Notes: a model not told the origin generated them from the sequence alone. Shown: positions 17,244-27,689, counted from the stretch's first letter. The stretch is DNA of 64,000 nt from G025836975 sp040391135 (GCA_040391135.1 JBEBYL010000003.1:171479-235478), one strand, 5' to 3'. Numbers and translations: made by a program.

Positions 17244-18470
17244 ATGACCGTTACAGGCAGCAAGCCCTTGGCAGGCTATAGGGTGTTGGATTTAACCACT
17301 TTTTTGTCCGGACCGTTCTGCACCCAGATACTGGCCGACCTTGGCGCGGAGGTCGTCAAGCTGGAGGCGCCGGAAGGAGACTCCAGCCGCCATATTCCTC
17401 CTCATTTCGTAGGCCGGGACAGCGCCTACTTCCTGGGTATAAATCGAGACAAAAAAAGCATAGCCGTCAACATGAAGGTGCCGGAAGGCTTGGCGCTGGT
17501 GCGGAAGCTGATTGCGGAATCCGATGTTGTGGTCGAGAACTTTCGACCCGGCGTGGCTGGCCGGATAGGGCTGGATATTGAATCAATCCGCAAGGAACTG
17601 CCCCGCCTTATCTGGGCTTCCATCAGCGGATTCGGCCAGGATGGCCCCTTCCGGGACCGCCCGGCGTACGACATGATTGTTCAGGCATTGTCCGGCGTAA
17701 TGAGCTTGACGGGGGAGCCGGGACGCCCCGCCGTCCGCCTTGGCATCCCCGCCGGAGACATGGTGGCGGGCATGTACGCCGCCATAGCCGTCAATGCGGC
17801 TTTGGCCGATCGTGAGCGTGGCGGTGAAGGCCGTCATATCGATGTGGCGATGCTGGATTGCCAATTGGCGATGCTGTCCTATCAAAGCACTTATGCGTTG
17901 GTGGCCGGCGTCACGCCGCAGCGCCAGGCAGCGCGGCACGACTCTATTCCAACCTACCGTTCCTTCGTCGGTGGCGATGGGCGCGAACTGGTTATCACCG
18001 CCAATACCGAAAGAATGTGGCGCAGCCTGTGCGATGTGCTCGAGTTGAGCGAATTGCCGTCCGATCCGCGTTTCGCCAGCGGCGACAAAAGGCTGATAAA
18101 CCGCGAAGCTCTGTGGGTTCTGCTTGAAAACGCATTCCTGGCCCGGCCCGCAGCCGATTGGATCGAGCCGCTAGCGGTCGCTGGCGTGCCGGTCGCTCTG
18201 ATCAAGACGGTGCCCGAGGCCTTATCCGATGCCCGCGAAAGCGGACGCGGCATGGTCATGGAGCTGGTCAAGGATGATGGCACGTCCATCGATGTGGTGG
18301 GAAATCCGATCAAATTCGTCGGGGTGGAAGAAGAGGCCGGGCGCTACCCTCCCGAGCTGGGCGCCGACGCCCGGGCTATACTGGACTCCTGGCTCGGCCT
18401 GGACAACACCCATGTCGCACAACTGCTTGCCTGCAAGGCAGTGCAATGGCGGGATCCCGTCCCTCAATGA
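17244..18470 (+). CDS. Class III CoA-transferase (CaiB/Frc family)
   Basis: 408 residues from ATG 17244. Motifs: LAGYRVLDLTTFLSGPFCTQ at the N terminus, LGAEVVKLEAPEGD, NRDKKSIAVN, VVENFRPG, SGFGQDGP, and HIDVAMLDC near residue 205 with the expected catalytic Asp. It moves CoA between an acyl-CoA and a free acid, which would activate the acid delivered by the Bug protein. It follows the thiolase by 14 bases. Confidence 0.92.
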   Translation: MTVTGSKPLAGYRVLDLTTFLSGPFCTQILADLGAEVVKLEAPEGDSSRHIPPHFVGRDSAYFLGINRDKKSIAVNMKVPEGLALVRKLIAESDVVVENFRPGVAGRIGLDIESIRKELPRLIWASISGFGQDGPFRDRPAYDMIVQALSGVMSLTGEPGRPAVRLGIPAGDMVAGMYAAIAVNAALADRERGGEGRHIDVAMLDCQLAMLSYQSTYALVAGVTPQRQAARHDSIPTYRSFVGGDGRELVITANTERMWRSLCDVLELSELPSDPRFASGDKRLINREALWVLLENAFLARPAADWIEPLAVAGVPVALIKTVPEALSDARESGRGMVMELVKDDGTSIDVVGNPIKFVGVEEEAGRYPPELGADARAILDSWLGLDNTHVAQLLACKAVQWRDPVPQ

Positions 18471-18501
18471 TTTGATTGGGCGCCATTCCAGATAATGAAA
18501 T

Positions 18502-18518
18502 TCACTTCTGGTAAGTGA
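18502..18518. promoter_or_regulatory. Inverted repeat upstream of the IclR gene, candidate autoregulatory operator
   Basis: TCACTT and AAGTGA flank CTGGT. The site lies 33 bases before the IclR start codon. Weaker A/T-rich symmetry (ATGAAA / TATCAT) extends on both sides. Confidence 0.45.
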
Positions 18519-18550
18519 TATCATTTTGCCCAAACTGGAGGGCGGGAAGC

Positions 18551-19327
18551 ATGAGCAAGGCGGGTGAATCTTTAGGCACTGTGGCGCGGGTCATTGCGCT
18601 GCTGCGCTTATTGGCGGAAAGCAACAACGATCTGACGCTATCCGTTTTATCGGAAAAGATGGGCCTAGCGCCCTCTACGATACATCGCCTGCTTGCTCTG
18701 CTGACTAAAGAAGGCCTCGTTGGACGAAACCCGGCAAGCAAAACCTACTATTGCGCAGCGGAGTTCGTCAGGATTTCATCGCTGGTACTCCAGACCTCCA
18801 GCATCGCCGATGTGGCCGAGCCCATACTTCAGTCGTTGGCGCAGCGGTTCAACGAAAGCAGCATGCTCTGCCTCTACCTTGAGCAGCAGAAGCGCTACAC
18901 GATCGCCAAGGCAATACACGGTACGCAATTGCTGCGTTACGACATCCAGGAAAACACTCCCTTGCCTCTGGCATGGGGTGCGTCCGCCCGAAGTATCCTG
19001 GCCTTTCTGCCTCAAGCCGAAATCGATGAAATCCTGTCGGCTTCCGGCCCTTCGCAAGTCAGCGGTGAGCCCATTGATGAAAGGACGTATGCGGATTTGG
19101 CCGCCACTCGGGAGCGTGGGTACGCCTTCACGCCAGGACAGCGTGTGGCTGGCTCCGTGGGCCTGGGGGCTCCTTTCTTTGGAGCCAACGGGCGTGTCGT
19201 GGGCTCGATTTGCCTGACCATTCCGCGGAATCGTTTCGATCCTGCTCAAGAAAAGATTTTGGGTCACGCGCTTATTGAGCATGCTGCCCGGCTTAGCCAT
19301 CATCTGGGCTTCCCCGGAAACCGGTAA
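18551..19327 (+). CDS. IclR-family transcriptional regulator
   Basis: 258 residues from ATG 18551, preceded by GGAGGGCGGGAAG. An N-terminal winged helix (about 10-75) includes LTLSVLSEKMGLAPSTIHRL, and the C-terminal effector domain includes PLPLAWGASARSILAFLP and VGSICLTIPRNRF. IclR proteins respond to small acids. Being last in the Bug-SDR-DUF35-thiolase-CoA-transferase run, it is the likely local regulator of that operon. Confidence 0.9.
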   Translation: MSKAGESLGTVARVIALLRLLAESNNDLTLSVLSEKMGLAPSTIHRLLALLTKEGLVGRNPASKTYYCAAEFVRISSLVLQTSSIADVAEPILQSLAQRFNESSMLCLYLEQQKRYTIAKAIHGTQLLRYDIQENTPLPLAWGASARSILAFLPQAEIDEILSASGPSQVSGEPIDERTYADLAATRERGYAFTPGQRVAGSVGLGAPFFGANGRVVGSICLTIPRNRFDPAQEKILGHALIEHAARLSHHLGFPGNR

Positions 19328-19386
19328 ACGGATTCTTACAAACTTATTTGTGCGCCTTGTGGGGCGTGACCTCGGCCGCCAAGCTC

Positions 19387-19587
19387 ACACCTGGGACTGG
19401 ATACACAAGTGGTCCAACTTGGTCTGCATGGTTTTCTGCTGGTCATTTTCCTGACCGGTTTGCCGCCGGTATTCCATGAAGAGATCGAGCACAGGCTGGA
19501 CGACGGGAAGCCTTACGCGACTGTCCCGGACGGTACCGCGTGGCCAATCTGGATCTTATCGTGGACAAGCGCCACTACCGATTCTAA
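19387..19587 (+). pseudogene. Remnant of a PepSY-type (iron-regulated) membrane protein
   Basis: Three frames together spell the start of a PepSY transmembrane protein: TWDWIHKWSNLVCMVF, then after a one-base shift LLVIFLTGLPPVFHEEIEH and GKPYATVPDGT, then after another shift VANLDLIVDKRHYRF and a stop. The order and the HEEIEH and TGLP motifs match the first membrane helix region of PepSY_TM proteins (PiuB type, about 400-500 residues). Everything after is missing. It is the only coding signal I see in the 388 bases between the two IclR genes. Confidence 0.7.
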
Positions 19588-19592
19588 TTGCT

Positions 19593-19620
19593 GTTTCGCA
19601 CAGCGAACGGTTGTTTCGAA
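19593..19620. promoter_or_regulatory. Palindrome plus half-site upstream of an IclR gene
   Basis: TTCGC and GCGAA flank ACA (19595-19607), and a further TTTCGAA lies at 19614-19620. Such repeated TTCG/CGAA half-sites resemble the operators of the PcaU/PobR branch of IclR regulators. It is about 100 bases upstream of the IclR start at 19716. Confidence 0.4.
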
Positions 19621-19715
19621 AAATTTGACCCGTCGATTTTCTCCGTGACAGAATGACGCAGCCATACCGGCCTTGAATCCTGCTTTCAGACAGGTCGGCC
19701 GGTGGGCGGGAGGAC

Positions 19716-20522
19716 ATGGAGATGAGTCATGAGCTACGCATGACCGATGGGGACGAGAATACAGACCGCCAATTTGTCAACGCGCTTGCGCGCGGGCTGG
19801 AGATCCTGCGCTGCTTCCAGCCGGGCAAGGCGTATCTGACCAATGCCGATCTTGCGCGAGACACCGGCTTTCCCAAACCGACGGTGTCGCGGCTGACCCA
19901 TACCCTGAAAAAGCTGGGCTATTTGGATTATTCCGAAGCCATGGGCAAGTACATGCTCGCCTCCGGCGTGCTGGGCCTGGGCTACTCCATGCTGGCCAAT
20001 CTGGATGTGCGCAATCTGGCTCGCCCCGCGATGCAGGAGCTGGCCGAATACTCCCGCGTGTCGGTCGCCATAGGCGTACGCGACCGTCTGGGCATGATTT
20101 ATGTGGAGACCTGCCGCAGCAGTGCAAGGGTGACTCTGCGACTTGATGTCGGTTCGCGTATTCCCATCGCCACGACCTCGATGGGCAAGGCGTTGATCTG
20201 CGGCATGCCCGACGACGAGCGTGATGGGGTGCTGGACGAGATACGGAAGGCGGACAAGGAAAACTGGCCGCGCATCAAGAAGGATCTGGAAAAGGCGTTC
20301 CGTGACTACGAGACGCTGGGATTCTGCATTGCCCTGGGCGAGTGGCAGCCGGAGATCCGAGCCGTGGGCGTGCCTCTTATTGGCGTTCGCGGCGAAAAGC
20401 AGATGGCATTCAATTGCGGCGGCCCGGCTTATCTCTTGCCGCACGACAAGCTGGAGACCGACCTGGGGCCGCGCCTGATCGCGCTGGTCCGGGACGTTGA
20501 AAAACAAATGGGCCGCTCATAG
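19716..20522 (+). CDS. IclR-family transcriptional regulator
   Basis: 268 residues; ATG 19716 follows GGGAGGAC, and a second ATG two codons later is also possible. The winged helix holds NADLARDTGFPKPTVSRLTH (about residues 42-61). The effector domain has IPIATTSMGKALICGMP and the conserved RAVGVPL region. Its size and the FVNALARGLEILRCF start are typical of the PcaR/PobR group. It is transcribed in the same direction and just ahead of acyl-CoA dehydrogenase, acyl-CoA ligase and an ABC importer, so it probably controls them. Confidence 0.9.
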   Translation: MEMSHELRMTDGDENTDRQFVNALARGLEILRCFQPGKAYLTNADLARDTGFPKPTVSRLTHTLKKLGYLDYSEAMGKYMLASGVLGLGYSMLANLDVRNLARPAMQELAEYSRVSVAIGVRDRLGMIYVETCRSSARVTLRLDVGSRIPIATTSMGKALICGMPDDERDGVLDEIRKADKENWPRIKKDLEKAFRDYETLGFCIALGEWQPEIRAVGVPLIGVRGEKQMAFNCGGPAYLLPHDKLETDLGPRLIALVRDVEKQMGRS

Positions 20523-20543
20523 GCCGGGCTACAAGGGAAAAGA

Positions 20544-21698
20544 ATGATCAGAGACGAGGAAACATTGGGTCTGCTGCTGGACAGCGTGTCGCGCTTCGTG
20601 CGCGAACAGTTGATCCCGCTGGAGGACGAACTGGCCGAAACCGATCGGGTGCCCGAGCGCGTTGTCCAGCAGATGCGTGAGCTGGGTTTGTTCGGCCTGT
20701 GCATCCCGGAGCAATACGGCGGCCTGGCGCTGACCATGGAAGAAGAAGTGCTGTTCGCCTTCGAGATCGCGCGCACCTCGCCGGCCTTCCGCTCCCTGAT
20801 CGGGACGAACAACGGCATCGGTTCGCAAGGCATCGTCATCGACGGCACCGAGGCGCAGAAGCGGAAATATCTTCCGCGTCTGGCCTCGGGCGAAATCGTC
20901 GGCTCCTTCGCCCTGACCGAGCCCGAATCCGGGTCGGACGCGGCCTCGCTGCGCACGACGGCGGTGCGCGATGGCGACCACTATGTGTTGAACGGCACCA
21001 AGCGCTTCATCACCAATGCGCCGCAAGCGGATATCTTCACCGTCATGGCGCGCACCGATCCAAACGGCAAGGGCGGCAACGCCATTTCGGCATTCATCGC
21101 CGAAAAGGGCACGCCCGGCCTGTCCCTGGGCAAGGTGGACAAGAAAATGGGGCAGCGCGGTGCGCATACCTGCGACGTGGTGTTCCAGGATTGCCGCGTG
21201 CCCGCCGACAACCTGATAGGCGGAAAAGAGGGCGTCGGATTCAAGACGGCCATGAAGGTCCTGGACAAGGGCCGCCTGCATATTGCGGCCGTCTGCGTTG
21301 GGGTGGCCGGGCGCATGCTGGATGATGCCCTGCGCTATGCGATGGAGCGCCGGCAATTCGGCCAGCCGATCGCGGAGTTCCAGCTGATACAGGCCATGCT
21401 GGCCGACAGCCGCGCCGAAATCTATGCGGCGCGCTGCATGGTGCTGGACGCGGCCCGCCGCCGCGACGCGGGCGACGATGTTTCGACGGAGGCATCCTGC
21501 TGCAAATTGTTCGCCTCGGAGATGTGCGGCCGGGTGGCTGATCGGGCCGTGCAGATCCATGGCGGGGCCGGCTATGTGGCCGATTATTCCATCGAACGTT
21601 TTTACCGCGATGTGCGCCTGTTCCGCATCTACGAGGGAACGACGCAGATTCAGCAACTGGTGATCGCCCGCAACATGATCCGGGAGGCCAGGAACTGA
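20544..21698 (+). CDS. Acyl-CoA dehydrogenase
   Basis: 384 residues, the normal ACAD length. FAD-binding and substrate motifs are seen: FALTEPESGSDAASLRT, GTKRFITNAPQAD, and near the C terminus IHGGAGYVADYSIERFYRD and RIYEGTTQIQ, whose Glu is the usual catalytic base. It introduces an alpha,beta double bond in an acyl-CoA and passes electrons to ETF. The TGA shares a base with the following ATG, so it is coupled to the ligase gene. The chain type cannot be read from sequence. Confidence 0.93.
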   Translation: MIRDEETLGLLLDSVSRFVREQLIPLEDELAETDRVPERVVQQMRELGLFGLCIPEQYGGLALTMEEEVLFAFEIARTSPAFRSLIGTNNGIGSQGIVIDGTEAQKRKYLPRLASGEIVGSFALTEPESGSDAASLRTTAVRDGDHYVLNGTKRFITNAPQADIFTVMARTDPNGKGGNAISAFIAEKGTPGLSLGKVDKKMGQRGAHTCDVVFQDCRVPADNLIGGKEGVGFKTAMKVLDKGRLHIAAVCVGVAGRMLDDALRYAMERRQFGQPIAEFQLIQAMLADSRAEIYAARCMVLDAARRRDAGDDVSTEASCCKLFASEMCGRVADRAVQIHGGAGYVADYSIERFYRDVRLFRIYEGTTQIQQLVIARNMIREARN

Positions 21699-23275
21699 TG
21701 TCCGCGCAAACCGAGGCCTTGCTGTCCAGCCTGCCGCAGCGCCTGAGCGATATTCCGCTGCGGTGGGCGACGCTTGCGCCAGAGCGCGTGGCCTTGGCCG
21801 AGGGAACTGTGCGTTTCACTTATCGGCAGCTGGCGGATGCGGTGGATCACGCCGCAGCGCAGCTGCGCGAGAGCGGACTGCGGCCTGGCGACAGGCTGAT
21901 GATACTGGCTGAAAACTGCATCGCCCAGGTCGTGCTGATCTTTGCCGCCGCGCGCATCGATGCATGGGCGGTCAATGTCAATGCGCGCCTGTCCGATCGT
22001 GAAGTGGACGCCATACGAGAGCACAGCCGGCCGCGCCGCGTGGTCTATACCGTGAGTGTCTCGCCCGAGGCGCAGGCCCATGCGTCCCGCCACGGCGCCG
22101 CCCTCATCCATTTGCCGGGCGTGGGCGATATCGCTCTGGGCAAGCTGGACGAAAGCTGCGTACCCGAACCCGTCCAGGCCGATGGCAAGGACCAGGTCGC
22201 GGCCTTGATCTACACGACGGGAACCACCGGCCAGCCCAAGGGAGTCATGCTTACGCATCGCAACCTGCTTTTCATTGCGGCGACGTCCAGCCGGGTGCGG
22301 GGCCTGCTGCCATCGGACCGCGCCTACGGCGTGCTGCCCATCACGCATGTGTTCGGCTTGGCGTCGGTGGCGCTGGGCACCTTGTATGCGGGGGCGTCGC
22401 TGTACCTGGCTGCGCGCTATACGCCGGGGGCATTGATCGATGCATTGCGCAACGAGGGCTTGACCATTGTGCAGGGCGTGCCCGCCATGTATGCGCGCTT
22501 GCTGGAGTGCGACTTCGGCGCTTGGGATCCGGCCGACAGCCGCCTGCGGTTCATTTATGCGGGGGGATCGCCGCTGGACCAGACGCTGAAGGATCAGGTC
22601 GAGCGCCTGTTCGGGCGCCCTCTGCACAATGGCTACGGCATGACCGAGAGCTCGCCCACCATCAGCCAGACGCGCATCGAGTCGCCGCGCCGCGATACAT
22701 CGGTGGGCTCGGCGATTCCGGGCGTCGATATCCGTATCGTGGATGCGGCGGGCGCCGATATGCCGGAAGGCGAAGCCGGAGAACTATGGGTGCGCGGTCC
22801 CAATGTCATGAAAGGCTATTACCGCGATCCCGGTCTGACGGCGCAGGTCCTGGACAAGGACGGCTGGCTGAACACGGGCGACATCGTGCGCCAGGATAGC
22901 GAAGGCGCGCTGTTTCTTGTCGGCCGCACGAAGGAATTGATCATCCGTTCCGGATTCAATGTGTATCCCGTCGAGGTCGAGGCGGCGCTGAACGCGCATC
23001 CGGCGGTGATCCAGTCCGCCGTGGTGGGCCGCCAGGCCGAGGAAGGCAATGAAGAGGTCGTGGCATTCGTGGAGCTTGATCCGGCCTTGGGTCCGGTCGA
23101 TCCGCTGGCGCTGCATGCCTGGCTGGAGCCGCGCTTGTCGCCCTATAAAAGGCCGGCCCGCATCATCGTGATGGATGCCATGCCCGCCGCGGCCACCGGA
23201 AAGATTCTGAAGGGCCGGCTCAAAGAGCTGGCGCAGCAGTTGCGTAAAGAAGAACTCCATCCGGAGTCCAGATAA
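21698..23275 (+). CDS. AMP-forming acyl-CoA ligase
   Basis: 525 residues of the ANL superfamily. Motifs: YTTGTTGQPKGVMLTH (ATP P-loop), NGYGMTESSP, DGWLNTGDI, GRTKELIIRSGFNVYPVEVE (hinge and CoA region) and PAAATGKILKGRL with the adenylation lysine. It activates a carboxylic acid to its CoA ester. With the dehydrogenase upstream and the importer downstream this gives import, activation and first oxidation of one acid. Substrate not identifiable. Confidence 0.93.
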   Translation: MSAQTEALLSSLPQRLSDIPLRWATLAPERVALAEGTVRFTYRQLADAVDHAAAQLRESGLRPGDRLMILAENCIAQVVLIFAAARIDAWAVNVNARLSDREVDAIREHSRPRRVVYTVSVSPEAQAHASRHGAALIHLPGVGDIALGKLDESCVPEPVQADGKDQVAALIYTTGTTGQPKGVMLTHRNLLFIAATSSRVRGLLPSDRAYGVLPITHVFGLASVALGTLYAGASLYLAARYTPGALIDALRNEGLTIVQGVPAMYARLLECDFGAWDPADSRLRFIYAGGSPLDQTLKDQVERLFGRPLHNGYGMTESSPTISQTRIESPRRDTSVGSAIPGVDIRIVDAAGADMPEGEAGELWVRGPNVMKGYYRDPGLTAQVLDKDGWLNTGDIVRQDSEGALFLVGRTKELIIRSGFNVYPVEVEAALNAHPAVIQSAVVGRQAEEGNEEVVAFVELDPALGPVDPLALHAWLEPRLSPYKRPARIIVMDAMPAAATGKILKGRLKELAQQLRKEELHPESR

Positions 23276-23294
23276 TCCCAGGAGGATAGAGACA

Positions 23295-24458
23295 ATGAAA
23301 AAGCTATGCAGAAATATCGGATTGGCCGTTTTGACGCTGTCCATAAGCGGCGGCAGCGCCTTGGCTGAGGAATTCCTGGTGGGCGAGCAGGAGCCCCTGA
23401 CCGGCGCCCTGGCCCGCGTGGGCACCGGCATGCATGAAGGCATTGCGGTGGCGGTCGAGGTGTTCAACAAGACCAATGGCAAGCACACCATCAAGGTGCT
23501 GACGGAAGACGACGAATCGTCGCCGGCCAAGGCCATCGCGGCCGTCGAGAAGCTGGCCTCGAAAGGCGTGGTGGCGTTCACCGGCGGCTACGGTTCGAAC
23601 AACATCGGCCCGGCCTCCGATGCGGCCAACAAGCTGGGGCTGACCTATATCACCTCCGGCGGCGTGGATAACGGACTGGTCCAGCGCGGCTACAAGACCT
23701 TTTTCCGCATCAACAATACCGCCGGCTACCAGAAGGCCATGGTCGGCGTGCTGGGCGACATGAAGGTCAAGTCGGCGTCCGTCATCTATTCCACCAAAGA
23801 GGCCACGGCGCACTTGGCCGAGGACGTGCAGAAGGATCTGACCGCCAAGGGCCTGAAGGTCGGCATGCATCCCTTCGATCCGGGCATCTCGGACTTCAAG
23901 CCCATCGTCAACAAGGTGCGCCTGCGCGACAAGTCCGAGGTCATCCTCATGGTGGGCTACGAGAATGATTACGTCGGCATCCTGCGCGCGGCCAAGGTGC
24001 TCAAGCCCGACGTCAAGGCGATGATAGGCGTGTGGTCGCTGGCGACGCCCAAGATGGCGGCCGACTTTCCCGACCTGATGCCCAAGGTGTACGGCACGGC
24101 GCTGCTGCCCTATCCGACCAACTTCAAGACGGAAGAAGGCAAGGTGTTCTACGACGCCTACAAGAAGCTGTACAAGAAGGATCCCGACTATCTGGGCCAA
24201 TTCGGCTATGTGCAATCCATGATTCTGTTCGAGGCGATTGCGCGCGCGGCGGACAAGGGCACCATCAAGAACGGCGGAATCGCCGAGGAAATGGCCAAGA
24301 CCGACCGCAATACGCTGATAGGCCGTGTGCAGTTCACGCAGGGCGACAACCTTAACTTCGTCCATCACATGGGCCAGCACCAGGGCGACAAGATCGAGAT
24401 CGTCTGGCCGGCCGATGCGGCGACGGCGCCCATGCAGTTTCCCGGTGTTCCCTGGTAA
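23295..24458 (+). CDS. LIV-type ABC transporter substrate-binding protein
   Basis: 387 residues with AGGAGG-like site upstream and a Sec signal ending near ALAEE (about residue 24). The Peripla_BP_6 fold is recognisable from EEFLVGEQEPLTGALARVG, AAVEKLASKGVVAFTGGYGS and YITSGGVDNG. First gene of a complete five-gene importer (23295-27689). The family carries amino acids, but with CoA ligase and dehydrogenase genes beside it an aromatic, aliphatic or amide acid is likelier. Confidence 0.92.
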   Translation: MKKLCRNIGLAVLTLSISGGSALAEEFLVGEQEPLTGALARVGTGMHEGIAVAVEVFNKTNGKHTIKVLTEDDESSPAKAIAAVEKLASKGVVAFTGGYGSNNIGPASDAANKLGLTYITSGGVDNGLVQRGYKTFFRINNTAGYQKAMVGVLGDMKVKSASVIYSTKEATAHLAEDVQKDLTAKGLKVGMHPFDPGISDFKPIVNKVRLRDKSEVILMVGYENDYVGILRAAKVLKPDVKAMIGVWSLATPKMAADFPDLMPKVYGTALLPYPTNFKTEEGKVFYDAYKKLYKKDPDYLGQFGYVQSMILFEAIARAADKGTIKNGGIAEEMAKTDRNTLIGRVQFTQGDNLNFVHHMGQHQGDKIEIVWPADAATAPMQFPGVPW

Positions 24459-24471
24459 AGACGGCTGACCC

Positions 24472-25344
24472 ATGACGGAACTCATCCTTCAGGCGCTTTA
24501 TTCGGGCGTGCTTCAGGGCGGCTCCTACGCCTTGATCGCGCTGGGCCTGGCCCTGGTGTTCGGGACGATGAAAGTCATCAACCTGGCGCACGGCGAACTC
24601 GTATTGCTGGCGGCGTATATCGCGTATAGCGTCGAGTCGTCGCTGGGCTTGAACCCGGTCTTCGCCATCCCCGTCGCCCTGGTGATCGTCTGCCTGTCGG
24701 CGGTCATCATGTATTTCCTGGTCGATCTGATCAAGACCGACCGGGAATTGAATTCATTGATCCTGACCTATGGCATCGGGGTGATCCTGACCAACGGCAT
24801 CCTGCTGATCTGGTCGGCCGACATCAAGTCCACCTCGTCGGCCTGGCTGCAAGAGGCCGTCGTGGTGGGACCCTTGTACAGCATGCGCAGCGAACCGGTG
24901 TTCTTCCTGGTCAGCGTGCTGCTCATGGGCGTGCTGTGGTGGTGGCTGTCGCGCAGCTGGTACGGCAGGGCGGTGCGCGCGGTGGCCGGCAATCGCGATG
25001 CGGCGCGGCTCATGGGCATCAACCCACGCCGCACCGAGCTGGTGTCCTTTTTGATCGCCGGAATCCTGGCATCGTTCGCGGGCGTGGCCATATTCAGCTA
25101 TGGCGTGATCCAACCCTCGCTGGGCCATGTGCTGACCATCAAGGCTTTCATCATTACGGTGCTTGCCGGCATCGGTTCGATTCCGGGCGTGCTGGTGGGC
25201 GCCTTGCTGCTGGGAATCACGGAAGCGCTGACCATTACCCTGGCCAGCTCCGCCCTGCAGGAATTGGTCGGCATGCTGTTGTTTCTATTGGTGTTGTTCG
25301 TGCTGCCCAACGGCTTGTTCGGCGCGGCGGGGAGACGGGGATGA
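24472..25344 (+). CDS. LIV-type ABC permease (LivH class)
   Basis: 290 residues, mostly hydrophobic, about eight membrane helices. Typical LivH features are LYSGVLQGGSYALIALGLAL at the N terminus, VINLAHGELVLLAAYIAY, GNRDAARLMGINPRRTE (the cytoplasmic loop that meets the ATPase) and IGSIPGVLVGALLLGITEAL. It overlaps the next permease by four bases. Confidence 0.93.
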   Translation: MTELILQALYSGVLQGGSYALIALGLALVFGTMKVINLAHGELVLLAAYIAYSVESSLGLNPVFAIPVALVIVCLSAVIMYFLVDLIKTDRELNSLILTYGIGVILTNGILLIWSADIKSTSSAWLQEAVVVGPLYSMRSEPVFFLVSVLLMGVLWWWLSRSWYGRAVRAVAGNRDAARLMGINPRRTELVSFLIAGILASFAGVAIFSYGVIQPSLGHVLTIKAFIITVLAGIGSIPGVLVGALLLGITEALTITLASSALQELVGMLLFLLVLFVLPNGLFGAAGRRG

Positions 25345-26294
25345 AAACAGGCAAACTGGCGCTGGCGGCGGGCCTGCTGGCCTACATCGGCGTGCCCTTG
25401 CTGCTGGGCAATAACAACTATGTCATGAGCCTGATCATCGCCGCGCTGGTCATCGGCGGAATAGCTCTGGCCTGGGCCCTGCTGGGCAATCTGGGCGGCA
25501 TGGTCAGTTTCGGCCATTCGGCTTTCTTCGGCGTAGGCGCCTACGTTTCGGCCATCCTTACCATGGAGGCGGGCGTGCCGGTCATGGCAGGCCTGGTGCT
25601 GGGCGGTCTGGGCGCGGTGGTGGCATCGGTGGTCATGCTGCCGGTATTGCGCCTGCGCGGGCCGTATTTTGCGCTGGCCATATTGGCTTATGCCCACATT
25701 TTCAAGATCGTCGCCACGGAGTGGGCTTCGGTCACGGGCGGTTCAGGCGGCCTGTCGAGCATTCCGCGCCTTCCTCAGATTTTCGGCATCGACCTGGCCG
25801 GCAAAGTGGGCAGCTACCTGATCCTGCTTACCATCCTGGTGGTTTTCGTGCTGTGCTATCGCGCCATACGGTCCAGCCACTACGGCCTTGCCCTGCGCGC
25901 CATGCACGACAGCGAGGACGCGACTCGCGTCATCGGTGTCAACAGCACCTTGCTGAAAGCCTTGATGCTGTTCGTTTCGGCGTTCATGACGGGCGTCGTG
26001 GGCGCGTTCAACGTCCATTACATCAGCTTCCTTGAACCCGACTACGCCTTCAATGGCGTATGGGTGACGCTGCCCATCATCGCGGCCATCTTCGGCGGAT
26101 ACCGTACCTTATGGGGGCCTGTGGCGGGGGCGCTGACCGTCTACCTGGTCGACCAGCTGGTGTTCAAGAACCTGATTCCGTCCGGCCATCAATTGATATT
26201 GGGCGGCCTGCTGGTCGCCATGATCATTTTCAGTCCGCGCGGCTTGCTGCCCCTGCTGCGCAAGCCCGCCAGGAGAAAGCATGCTGCAGCTTGA
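25341..26294 (+). CDS. LIV-type ABC permease (LivM class)
   Basis: 317 residues from ATG 25341, inside the livH stop; a longer open frame upstream is only livH in another frame. LivM landmarks: NLGGMVSFGHSAFFGVGAYV, LRLRGPYFALAILAYAHI, RAMHDSEDATRVIGVN (ATPase-contact loop) and FGGYRTLWGPVAGALTVYL. It pairs with LivH to form the membrane channel. Confidence 0.93.
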   Translation: MKTGKLALAAGLLAYIGVPLLLGNNNYVMSLIIAALVIGGIALAWALLGNLGGMVSFGHSAFFGVGAYVSAILTMEAGVPVMAGLVLGGLGAVVASVVMLPVLRLRGPYFALAILAYAHIFKIVATEWASVTGGSGGLSSIPRLPQIFGIDLAGKVGSYLILLTILVVFVLCYRAIRSSHYGLALRAMHDSEDATRVIGVNSTLLKALMLFVSAFMTGVVGAFNVHYISFLEPDYAFNGVWVTLPIIAAIFGGYRTLWGPVAGALTVYLVDQLVFKNLIPSGHQLILGGLLVAMIIFSPRGLLPLLRKPARRKHAAA

Positions 26295-26987
26295 TGCACT
26301 GACGGTGCGTTTTGGAGGCCTGACGGCGGTCGATTCCGTGACACTTGCGGCGGGCCGTGACGAAGTCCTTGGCCTGGTGGGCCCCAACGGCGCCGGCAAG
26401 ACCACCCTGTTCAATGCCGTGTCGGGGCTGGTCCGACCGTCGGCCGGCCGCATCGCCTTCGATTCAGCCGACCTGGCGTCCATGCCTTTGCACCGGCGGG
26501 CGCGCATGGGCATAGGCCGCACTTTCCAGATACCGCAGCCCTTGCATGAGCTGACGGTGTGGGAAAACCTGGTGGTGGCCCAGCGCTTCGCCACCGGCCG
26601 CGTCGACAACGCGCGGATCGAGCAGGTGCTGGCATTCACTAATCTCAGCGGCCGTGGCGACCGCAATGCCGCCACGGAACTGGCCCTTACCGAATTGAAG
26701 GCCCTGGAAATCGCCAAGGCCTTGTGTACCAACCCGAAGCTGCTCTTGCTGGACGAAGTGCTGGCGGGGCTGGAAACCAGCGGCAAGCGCCGCTTCATGA
26801 AAATGCTGCAGGAACTGCACAAGCAGTTCGACGTGGGCATCCTGATCATCGAGCATGACATCGAAACCATCAGTCAATTGTGCGACCGGGTGGCGGCCCT
26901 GGATTTCGGCCGCTTGATCGCGCTGGGCACACCCGACGAGGTATTCAGCGATCCCGACGTGGTGCGAAGCTATACCGGAGGCCAGGC

Positions 26988-26991
<4 letters not shown>
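26281..26991 (+). CDS. LIV-type ABC ATPase (LivG class)
   Basis: 236 residues, starting 14 bases before the livM stop. Walker A is LVGPNGAGKTTLF, Walker B is LLLLDEVLAGLE, the His switch lies in IIEHDIE. The signature region reads ELALTELKALEIAKAL instead of LSGG: the usual LSGGQ is not there, which is an odd feature for an ABC subunit. Two ATPases (this and the next) energise uptake. Confidence 0.88.

Positions 26992-27689
<698 letters not shown>

Noticed and set aside
23304..24485. Long open frame (393 codons) on the minus strand opposite the LIV binding protein
   Set aside because: The plus-strand frame has a signal peptide, ribosome site and family motifs; the antisense frame has none.
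24936..25340. Upstream extension of the LivM frame
   Set aside because: It runs inside livH in a different frame; the coupled ATG at 25341 gives the normal LivM N terminus.
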